DNA from: Tenacibaculum aiptasiae
Lineage (GTDB): Bacteria > Bacteroidota > Bacteroidia > Flavobacteriales > Flavobacteriaceae
Direction of reading: 5' to 3'
Length of the DNA stretch: 64,000 bases
Assembly: GCF_008806755.1 (NCBI RefSeq)
Contig: NZ_WAAU01000008.1
Coordinates: 384,964-448,963 of the forward strand
The notes under the pieces are model-generated. The model worked only from the letters and a program-made list of their open reading frames with translations, did not search any database and was not told the DNA's origin. Position 1 is the first letter of the stretch; each line of letters starts with the position of its first letter. Below are positions 55,573 to 61,288 of the stretch, piece after piece. The position numbers and the translations under genes are program-made.

Positions 55573-55782
55573 TTAAACGTTAGCACAAGGATCTCCCCAA
55601 CTTGAAGCTACAAGTCCAACTAAACCAACAGCTAAAAGTCCCCAACCTAAAGGTCCACTAGCAACACCTACAATTAAGCCTACAGTGTCAAAGACTACAC
55701 CAACACCTGAAGCAACTGCTCCTACACATGCTGCATTTCCTCCAAAAAAAATTTCCATTTCATTTAATTCTAATGTTTTCAT
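55573..55782 (-). CDS. Double-glycine-leader precursor peptide 1
   Basis: A 69-residue precursor. The leader is MKTLELNEMEIFFGG, cut after GG by a C39 peptidase. The core of 54 residues begins NAACVGAVASG, is rich in Gly, Val and Leu with many GxxxG spacings, and ends GDPCANV. It contains exactly two cysteines (about residues 19 and 66). No aromatic-rich or lanthionine-type residues. The ORF is open from 55839, but the ATG at 55782 begins the leader. That ATG overlaps the stop of an upstream 42-codon ORF as ATGA. Likely a secreted antimicrobial or signalling peptide. Confidence 0.85.
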   Translation of the reverse strand: MKTLELNEMEIFFGGNAACVGAVASGVGVVFDTVGLIVGVASGPLGWGLLAVGLVGLVASSWGDPCANV

Positions 55783-55907
55783 ATTAAAAATGTTTTTAAA
55801 ATAAACGTTACTAAAACAAATACAATTTTTATCATACATAAATAGCGTTTATAATTATTATTTTCTACGATTTCTTTTATGTCACTCATAGCTTTATGAC
55901 ATGTCAT
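55779..55907 (-). CDS. Candidate leader ORF 1 (42 codons) in repeat copy 1
   Basis: Begins MTCHKAMSDIKEIVENNN and continues into a hydrophobic C-terminus (IVFVLVTFILKTFLI). It starts 21 bp after a -7-like box, so its ATG is the first in the predicted transcript. Its TGA stop overlaps the ATG of precursor peptide 1 (ATGA), the layout of translational coupling. The same 15-residue start recurs in the other two copies, though the three copies differ only at first codon positions, so protein-level selection is not shown. Confidence 0.4.
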   Translation of the reverse strand: MTCHKAMSDIKEIVENNNYKRYLCMIKIVFVLVTFILKTFLI

Positions 55908-56100
55908 TGCAATAACTAGGATAAATTTCAAACATTATTTTATTTTACACAAAACACTCAGGTTTTAAATAATAGCCTGTAGTTTTAGTTCATAACTATT
56001 AGTTTTAAATAATTCAACTTGTTGACTATAATGAACTTTTATTTAATCAATTTACGAAGTAGAGTTCTTCAACTTTTACTAATATTTCTTATCTACTTAA
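55863..56100 (-). repeat. Promoter/leader repeat, copy 1
   Basis: First of three copies. The 125-bp core (55863-55987) differs from copy 3 at 3 positions and from copy 2 at 5, without indels. Three GTTTTAAA-type boxes start at 55962, 55982 and 56002, exactly 20 bp apart. A -7-like box (minus TAATGTTTG) is at 55929-55937. Similarity to copy 2 continues with lower identity to about 56100. It feeds precursor peptide 1. This entry and the exporter remnant account for the gene-poor stretch 55908-56206. Confidence 0.9.
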
Positions 56101-56136
56101 AAGTTGAGTTTATAGATATAAATTAAGGCTATTATA

Positions 56137-56235
56137 TTAATGTGTTAACCCTCTCCAATAATCACTATAAAAATTAGATGTTTCTATTAGTTTATTGTGA
56201 TTCTCTTTAACTACAATCTTCCTTTTTTCTGTGAT
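56137..56235 (-). pseudogene. Remnant of an exporter 3' end
   Basis: The minus strand from 56220 to 56137 encodes 27 residues ending YSDYWRGLTH-stop; 23 of 27 match the last 27 residues of the exporter at 56657 (YSDYWRELTQ). Similarity fades above 56235. The rest of a second exporter gene is missing. It lies in the same position relative to repeat copy 1 as the true exporter end does to copy 2, so it arose by local duplication and decay. Confidence 0.85.
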
Positions 56236-56383
56236 AATACATCCAAAAGAAACCAAAAGCTAAAATTAAATATCCTATTATTGGTATTAATGGATAATTC
56301 CATTTAGAGAATAATTCTATTATAATTAAAGTTAATGCTACTATTTGTAGAATTATGATTATTTTTATTTTAATGTTTTTCAT
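56207..56383 (-). CDS. 58-codon membrane ORF downstream of repeat copy 2
   Basis: Read directly from the sequence: ATG at 56381-56383, TAA at 56207-56209. It encodes MKNIKIKIIIILQIVALTLI, a second hydrophobic helix (about 31-48) and the tail MYYHRKKEDCS. Two transmembrane helices and a basic end resemble small immunity-type proteins. Its 3' end runs through the exporter remnant in another frame, so the present stop may be secondary to the duplication. It is 28 bp downstream of repeat copy 2. Confidence 0.5.
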   Translation of the reverse strand: MKNIKIKIIIILQIVALTLIIIELFSKWNYPLIPIIGYLILAFGFFWMYYHRKKEDCS

Positions 56384-56402
56384 TTTAAAATAAATACCAC
56401 TA

Positions 56403-56456
56403 TTAGTTATTTTCTACGATTTCTTTTAAGTCACACATAGCTTTATGACTTGTCAT
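56403..56456 (-). CDS. Candidate leader ORF 2 (17 codons) in repeat copy 2
   Basis: Encodes MTSHKAMCDLKEIVENN. Same position inside the repeat as leader ORFs 1 and 3, 21 bp after a -7-like box. It stops 19 bp before the 58-codon ORF. Coding status unproven. Confidence 0.35.
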   Translation of the reverse strand: MTSHKAMCDLKEIVENN

Positions 56457-56650
56457 TGCAATAACTAGGATAAATTTCAAACTTTATTTTATTTTACACA
56501 AAACACTCTGGTTTTAAATAATAGCCTGTAGTTTTAAAATACAACTATTGGTTTTAAACTATTCAATTTGTTGATTATGATTAACTTTTATTTAATCAAT
56601 TTACGAAGTAAAGTTCTTCAACTTTTGCTAATATTTTTTATTTACTTAAA
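56412..56650 (-). repeat. Promoter/leader repeat, copy 2
   Basis: Core at 56412-56536, with GTTTTAAA boxes at 56511, 56531 and 56551 (20-bp steps) and -7-like box (minus TAAAGTTTG) at 56478-56486. The distal part extends to the exporter stop region at 56650. It lies directly between the exporter gene and the 58-codon ORF. Confidence 0.9.
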
Positions 56651-56656
56651 AAACTA

Positions 56657-58813
56657 TTATTGTGTTAATTCTCTCCAATAATCGCTATAAAAATTAGACG
56701 TTTCTATTAGTTTATTATGATTTCCTTTAGCTACAATTTTCCCTTTTTCTAACACATAAATTACATCAGCATATTTTTTTAAAACATCTAATCGATGAGA
56801 AATAAATAATACTCCCATTTTATCCTTCAATTTTGAAATAAGATTAATACTAAATTTTTCTGTTTTTCTATCCATAGCAGCCGTTGCTTCATCTAAAATT
56901 AATAGTTGTGGGTTCTTATACAGTACTCTAGCCAAAGCTATTATTTGTTTTTGGCCTCCTGATAAGTTTATTCCTTCTTCTCCTAAAATAGTTCCATATC
57001 CTTGAGGGAGATTATTAATAAACTCATCAAAACCGTAATCTTTACAGAAATTTAATACATTCTCAGGTTTATCTTCTTTTCCTAATAAAATATTATCTAA
57101 TACATTACCATTAAAAATGGTAATTTCTTGTGGTACTACTCCAACTATACTTCTCCAATTATCCAGCTTTATGTTTCTTAAACTATTCCTACTATTTACT
57201 AAAATTTCTCCACTTTCAAAATCATAAAATTTTTGAAGTATTTGTCCTAAAGTACTTTTACCACTTCCACTTTCTCCTACAATGGCAGATAATTCTCCTT
57301 TCTTAATTAAAAGATTTACATTTTTTAATAATTGACTCCTTCCTGCAAAACGAAATGATAAATTTTGTAGTTCTAATGATTCAAAATCCTGAAACTCAAG
57401 AATACCTTTATTTTCTTTTTCAATAGATGTAAATTCAAACATACGATTAAAAGCGATTTTTGCTTCGTTAATAGGAATAGCTACCAATGCTAAACTTGTA
57501 ATGGAAGGTAATAAAGAACCTGCTATACCTAAAATAGCCATTAACTCACCCAATTGCATTTGTTTGTCATACACCTGAAAAGATGTGTAAGATAAAATAG
57601 CCATTAAAAAAACAACTCCTGCTATTCCTGATAATAATGATAAACGAACATTAATTTTTCCTAAATCAACAATTTTATTCTGCAAATTACCAAATACTAA
57701 TTGGTTTAACTTTTGAAAGAATGATTGGCGATTAAAATTTTTAACCGTTGCTATACCTTGCATAGAACTAATATAATTACTCTCACTGAGTGCGTAACTT
57801 TGCATTACTTCTTTTTGTGATTTTATAATTCTAGCATTAAAACCATACACAATAAAAAAGTAAATAGGTAAACTTATTAAAGCTATCATTCCTACTTTCC
57901 AAGAGTAAAAGAATAAGAAACCAAAAGAAACCAATACTACTAAAACATCAATAATAAAGTTACTCGCTATGAATTTAATTACTTTTTGTACCCTATTAGT
58001 ATCATTTAACCTTGCTACAAGCTCACCTATTTTTCTGGTGTCAAAAAAAGCTTTGGGTAAGTGTAGCAACGATGAATAAAAAGAATCAATAATTCGGTTA
58101 TTAAAATGTTTAGATTGCCGTATAAGCAACAATTCTTTTAAAGCAGTAAAGCCAACCCTTACTAACAATAAGAAAGTTAATAGCCCAATACCAAAAATTA
58201 ATTTTTTTGTGTTTTGAGAAGGTAAAATGTCATCAATTAATTTTTGAGAAAACACTGACATAGCCATACTTAATAAGGCAATACCAATTCCTAGAACAAT
58301 ACTTATTATTAATAATTTTTTATCTTCTTTGAGAAGTTTTATAAACCACTCTTTTTTTGATTTTCTTTTTATTGTTGCTTTTAAAAAACTGTCATTAGGA
58401 GTTAAGGTTAAACAAGTTTTAGACACCCATAGTTTTTCTAATTCTTCTTTTGAATACTGGACAATTCCTTTTGCTGGGTCACCAACAACAAACTGATTAT
58501 TTTTATAACCATAGCACACAACATAATGCTGTAATTTATCATCAATTATTACATGTAAAATAACTGGCTCACCATGGTCAATTAGGGCTTGTATATCCGC
58601 TTCATTACCTTCTGCTGTAAAACCTATTTTATTTGCTGTTTGATATAACCCTAAAAGCGTAGTACCTTGTCTTGTAGTACCACTTAACTCTCTTAACTTT
58701 TCTATAGAGTTCACCCCTCCATAATATTGTATTAAAGAAAGTAAGCACGCTACTCCACAATCAGACTGATCATGTTGTAAAACATGTGATTTTATTATTA
58801 ATTTCTGATTCAT
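56657..58813 (-). CDS. C39-peptidase-containing ABC exporter for double-glycine peptides (PCAT)
   Basis: A 718-residue single-chain exporter. The N-terminal C39 peptidase has Gln13, Cys19 (HDQSDCGVACLLSL), His96 (LQHYVVCYGY) and Asp112 (GDPAKG), all required for cutting after the GG leader. A six-helix transmembrane domain spans about 165-460. The ATPase has VGESGSGKSTLGQIL, INLSGGQKQIIALARVL and LLILDEATAAMD, with switch His in LFISHRLDVL. It cuts and exports the three precursors of the island. A 9-bp hairpin sits 11 bp before the start codon. Confidence 0.96.
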   Translation of the reverse strand: MNQKLIIKSHVLQHDQSDCGVACLLSLIQYYGGVNSIEKLRELSGTTRQGTTLLGLYQTANKIGFTAEGNEADIQALIDHGEPVILHVIIDDKLQHYVVCYGYKNNQFVVGDPAKGIVQYSKEELEKLWVSKTCLTLTPNDSFLKATIKRKSKKEWFIKLLKEDKKLLIISIVLGIGIALLSMAMSVFSQKLIDDILPSQNTKKLIFGIGLLTFLLLVRVGFTALKELLLIRQSKHFNNRIIDSFYSSLLHLPKAFFDTRKIGELVARLNDTNRVQKVIKFIASNFIIDVLVVLVSFGFLFFYSWKVGMIALISLPIYFFIVYGFNARIIKSQKEVMQSYALSESNYISSMQGIATVKNFNRQSFFQKLNQLVFGNLQNKIVDLGKINVRLSLLSGIAGVVFLMAILSYTSFQVYDKQMQLGELMAILGIAGSLLPSITSLALVAIPINEAKIAFNRMFEFTSIEKENKGILEFQDFESLELQNLSFRFAGRSQLLKNVNLLIKKGELSAIVGESGSGKSTLGQILQKFYDFESGEILVNSRNSLRNIKLDNWRSIVGVVPQEITIFNGNVLDNILLGKEDKPENVLNFCKDYGFDEFINNLPQGYGTILGEEGINLSGGQKQIIALARVLYKNPQLLILDEATAAMDRKTEKFSINLISKLKDKMGVLFISHRLDVLKKYADVIYVLEKGKIVAKGNHNKLIETSNFYSDYWRELTQ

Positions 58814-58823
58814 ATAAATTATT

Positions 58824-58844
58824 ATACCTGCTATTAGCAGGTAT
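58824..58844 (-). promoter_or_regulatory. Hairpin just upstream of the exporter start
   Basis: Perfect 9-bp stem ATACCTGCT / AGCAGGTAT with a three-base loop, 10-11 bp before the exporter ATG and 26 bp after the thioredoxin stop. It could modulate translation or partly terminate the transcript. Confidence 0.55.
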
Positions 58845-58870
58845 TTATTTTAATTATTAATGATATATTT

Positions 58871-59383
58871 TTATTCTAAGTACTTCAAAATATCATCAAT
58901 TCTAGTTATTCCTTTAAATTTTTTGAGAAGTTTATGATTCTTATCATAAACAACAATGTATGGTATTGAATGTACATCGAAAAGCTTAGAAAACTCACCT
59001 TTTCTATCCTCTAAAAACACAATGTTTTTATAAACATTAAACCCATACTTATCTTCAAACAGCTTAATCTTTTCTTTAGCTTCTATAGAAATGAAAATTA
59101 ACTGGCAGTTTTTAAATTCATTTAATCTTTCCTTAATTTTAGTAGCTTCTGAATGACAATAATCACAATCTGAATTAAAATATACAAAAACAACTGGTTT
59201 TAGTAGTAAATCTTTATCTGTGTAATTATCACCAACCATATTCTCGAATGTGAAAGTAGGTATGGTTTTAGTATTCTCTACAATTTGTTTTTTATAGTTT
59301 ATTTTATTACTAATTTTATAACTTAAAAAAAACAAAATACTACTAATCAAAAGAATTAAAGCTAATTTAATTTTCCATTTCAT
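58871..59383 (-). CDS. Membrane-anchored thioredoxin-like protein of the island
   Basis: A 170-residue protein: N-terminal membrane anchor (about 7-24), then a TlpA/redoxin fold with VFVYFNSDCDYCHSEATKIK (CxxC at about 73-76, CDYC) and cis-Pro loop VHSIPYIVVYD. Located between the multi-pass membrane protein (3-bp gap) and the exporter. As each precursor core has two cysteines, a role in forming or isomerising one disulfide in the exported peptides is plausible. It differs clearly from the housekeeping TlpA at 4615 (CPPC). Confidence 0.86.
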   Translation of the reverse strand: MKWKIKLALILLISSILFFLSYKISNKINYKKQIVENTKTIPTFTFENMVGDNYTDKDLLLKPVVFVYFNSDCDYCHSEATKIKERLNEFKNCQLIFISIEAKEKIKLFEDKYGFNVYKNIVFLEDRKGEFSKLFDVHSIPYIVVYDKNHKLLKKFKGITRIDDILKYLE

Positions 59384-59386
59384 TTG

Positions 59387-60031
59387 CTAAGTAATATTCA
59401 GTATTAAAAACATAACTAACCCTAACCATATAGCCAAACCAGTACCATAACTTACTGCTACTATTTCAAAACTTTTCCAATATTTATTTTTTAACAACTT
59501 GTGTAAACCATATACCAAAACAAAAAAATAAACTACTTCAAATAAGTTTATTGTTTGCAAAGGATATATAAGCCATGGAGTTAAACTTCCAATATCAAGA
59601 AAATTAATGTAGCTTAATGGATAATATTCTTCCACATCTCTTAATACAAAATCATTTTTAACAAAAGCAAAATAAAATAATTTAAAATATACTACTAAAA
59701 CTAAAACAAACTCTCCTTGTAAAGTAATATTAAGAAACAATTTAAATTTCAAATCTTTATCAAGGTCATAAAAAAATGCTCCAACACTTAAACAAATGGC
59801 TACTAAACTGGATCTAGTAATAATTATTAAAGGAATAATTACAAAACCTAACCATTCCCATTTTTTTTGATTTGCTATAATAGCATCGACTTGATCTTGA
59901 GTAAAACTTTCAATTAAATCATTATAAACCAACCTATCCATTCCTAAGAAATAATTATTAATAAAAACAGAAAGTATATACAATGAAAATAAAATTAAAA
60001 AAAATTTAAAGTTATTTATTCTCTTTTCCAA
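59387..60031 (-). CDS. Multi-pass membrane protein of the peptide export island
   Basis: A 214-residue protein with five likely transmembrane helices (about 9-28, 62-85, 95-122, 160-180, 190-213). Conserved-looking loop segments are FTQDQVDAIIANQKKWEWLG and VEEYYPLSYINFLD with WLIYPLQTINLFE. I recall similar proteins near flavobacterial PCAT exporters, but they have no named function. It overlaps the 52-codon ORF by 16 nt and abuts the thioredoxin gene. Candidate immunity or export accessory factor. Confidence 0.78.
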   Translation of the reverse strand: MEKRINNFKFFLILFSLYILSVFINNYFLGMDRLVYNDLIESFTQDQVDAIIANQKKWEWLGFVIIPLIIITRSSLVAICLSVGAFFYDLDKDLKFKLFLNITLQGEFVLVLVVYFKLFYFAFVKNDFVLRDVEEYYPLSYINFLDIGSLTPWLIYPLQTINLFEVVYFFVLVYGLHKLLKNKYWKSFEIVAVSYGTGLAIWLGLVMFLILNIT

Positions 60032-60174
60032 TCTCTAAATATTAAATAAATTATAGTAATAAATAATAATATGTAATCCCATTTATTTACTTTGTTTGAA
60101 AAAAAAATCATTCTTAAAACATAATAAATAAAAGGTATAGAGAAAATTATATCAAAAGTTTTTATTTTTTTCAT
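60016..60174 (-). CDS. 52-codon membrane ORF in the island operon
   Basis: Read from the sequence: ATG at 60172-60174, TAA at 60016-60018. It encodes MKKIKTFDIIFSIPFIYYVL, a polar middle (SNKVNKWDY) and a second hydrophobic stretch ending IFRDWKRE. Two predicted transmembrane helices. The 16-nt overlap with the next gene and the tight operon spacing support it being real. Its size and layout resemble the 58-codon ORF at 56207, though sequence similarity is weak. Candidate immunity peptide. Confidence 0.6.
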   Translation of the reverse strand: MKKIKTFDIIFSIPFIYYVLRMIFFSNKVNKWDYILLFITIIYLIFRDWKRE

Positions 60175-60197
60175 ATTGAACATATAATTTTAAATAC

Positions 60198-60228
60198 AGG
60201 TAACCCCTATTTTAAGAAGAAGTTACCT
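60198..60228 (-). promoter_or_regulatory. Hairpin between precursor peptide genes and the export genes
   Basis: AGGTAAC / GTTACCT, a perfect 7-bp stem with a 17-nt loop. There is no T-tract, so it is more likely an mRNA-processing or stabilising element that keeps precursor mRNA more abundant than the export genes. Confidence 0.4.
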
Positions 60229-60249
60229 ATATTATTAAAAATATTAATT

Positions 60250-60444
60250 TTATGATGCATTTGCTACACCATAACTAAGTAAATAAACATAACATCCATA
60301 AGATAATCCCTTTAAAACTGGATGAGCATTACTAATAACCTTAAAAAGTACTAATCCTGTATAAGCTGAACATCCACCTGCTATCGTCTCCCATATATCT
60401 CCTCCTTGAAGATTTTCCATTTTATTAATTTCTAATTTTTTCAT
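60250..60444 (-). CDS. Double-glycine-leader precursor peptide 2
   Basis: A 64-residue precursor. Leader MKKLEINKMENLQGG is cut after GG; the core of 49 residues begins DIWETIAGGCSAYTG and contains exactly two cysteines (residues 25 and 51) and a hydrophobic centre (LVLFKVISNAH). It sits 13 bp downstream of precursor peptide 3 and upstream of the 52-codon ORF. The pair may act together, as in two-component class IIb bacteriocins. Confidence 0.88.
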   Translation of the reverse strand: MKKLEINKMENLQGGDIWETIAGGCSAYTGLVLFKVISNAHPVLKGLSYGCYVYLLSYGVANAS

Positions 60445-60457
60445 ATTATATTCTTAA

Positions 60458-60667
60458 TTAATGTTGACTAACTTTTGCTCCAACTGTAGCGATACAACCT
60501 CCTCCTCCTATAGAGCTGATTAACAAAGGTGCAACAGCAATTGCTCCACCACCACTAGCAATCATAAATGCAGCAAAACCTCCAATTGCTGCTACACAAG
60601 TTAAGCCCATAATAAAATCATTACTTCCCTGAAATTTTTCCATTTCATTTAATTCTAATTTTTTCAT
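60458..60667 (-). CDS. Precursor peptide 3 with a variant (GS) leader
   Basis: A 69-residue precursor. The leader MKKLELNEMEKFQGS matches the others, but the last leader residue is Ser instead of Gly. The core starts NDFIMGLTCVAAIGG and has exactly two cysteines (24 and 58) and a Gly/Ala-rich hydrophobic centre. Cleavage after GS is accepted by some C39 peptidases (GA and GS occur naturally). It is the first gene of the exporter operon, 63 bp downstream of repeat copy 3. Confidence 0.87.
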   Translation of the reverse strand: MKKLELNEMEKFQGSNDFIMGLTCVAAIGGFAAFMIASGGGAIAVAPLLISSIGGGGCIATVGAKVSQH

Positions 60668-60706
60668 ACTTAAATAGTTTTTAATAAAACACTATTAATT
60701 ATCATT

Positions 60707-60775
60707 TTATAGTATTTTAAATTCATAACATTCTACGATTTCTTTTATGTCACTCATAGCTTTATGACTTGTCAT
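60707..60775 (-). CDS. Candidate leader ORF 3 (22 codons) in repeat copy 3
   Basis: Encodes MTSHKAMSDIKEIVEC followed by YEFKIL. It starts 21 bp after the -7-like box of copy 3 and stops 39 bp before precursor peptide 3. The shared first 15 residues match leader ORFs 1 and 2. Confidence 0.37.
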   Translation of the reverse strand: MTSHKAMSDIKEIVECYEFKIL

Positions 60776-60960
60776 TGCAATAACTAGGATAAATTTCAAA
60801 CTTTATTTTATTTTACACAAACCACTCAGGTTTTAAATAATAGCCTGTAGTTTTAAAATACAACCTTAGGTTTTGATTTTCTTAAAATTCACTTTTTAAA
60901 CTGTTTTTATAAACTTTAATTTAATAAATTTGTTAGGCTATATTCTCCCAACTTATACAA
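60731..60960 (-). repeat. Promoter/leader repeat, copy 3
   Basis: Core at 60731-60855, with boxes at 60830, 60850 and 60870 (20-bp steps) and -7-like box (minus TAAAGTTTG) at 60797-60805. Beyond 60880 only weak similarity to the other copies remains, to about 60960. It also forms the upstream region of the divergent XRE regulator gene, and with that gene's leader accounts for the interval 60776-61003. Confidence 0.88.
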
Positions 60961-61003
60961 ACTAATTATTTATTGTCTTGATATATAAGACATATTGAAA
61001 AGT

Positions 61004-61213
61004 ATGGATGAGAATATTAAAATTATTACAGAAAATATACGCTTAGAACGTTTAAGGAAAGGACTCTCTCAAGATAAGATGGCTAATCTACTTCAAATTA
61101 GTCAAAATGCTTACAGTAAGATAGAAAGTGGTAAAACTACCTTAACTATTATTCGCTTGCATCAAATAGCTAAAGTATTAGAAATACCATTTGAAAAACT
61201 ATTTTTAGGATAA
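61004..61213 (+). CDS. XRE-family helix-turn-helix regulator
   Basis: A 69-residue regulator consisting of one HTH_3 domain: IRLERLRKGLSQDKMANLLQ, ISQNAYSKIESGKTT, LHQIAKVLEIPFEKLF. Likely start ATG 61004; an in-frame TTG at 60995 would add three residues. Divergent from the exporter operon, so it is a natural candidate to control repeat copy 3, and perhaps the other copies. It binds DNA as a dimer. Confidence 0.9.
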   Translation: MDENIKIITENIRLERLRKGLSQDKMANLLQISQNAYSKIESGKTTLTIIRLHQIAKVLEIPFEKLFLG

Positions 61214-61228
61214 TTAACATCACAAAAA

Positions 61229-61259
61229 AAGCTACAATGATTATTATTCATTATAGCTT
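61229..61259 (-). terminator. Terminator of the bamD-rpoZ-coaBC-porD operon at the island edge
   Basis: AAGCTAcAATGA / TCATTaTAGCTT with one mismatch and a T7 run on the minus side. It separates the core operon from the island. Confidence 0.8.
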
Positions 61260-61288
61260 ATATAGTATTCTTAGTTTGTACTAAATTT

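Noticed and set aside
55962..60878. 20-bp spaced direct repeats as a CRISPR-like array
   Set aside because: Boxes are 8-9 bp, only three per copy, AT-rich and inside a promoter element; no spacers of CRISPR size and no cas genes.
55087..61213. Lanthipeptide or other ribosomally made, enzyme-modified peptide system
   Set aside because: No LanM, LanB/C, radical SAM or YcaO gene is present; only a thioredoxin, so disulfide-containing unmodified peptides are more likely.
54948..61288. Insertion sequence or integrase at the island borders
   Set aside because: No transposase or integrase frame and no clear terminal inverted or target-site repeats were found at either side.
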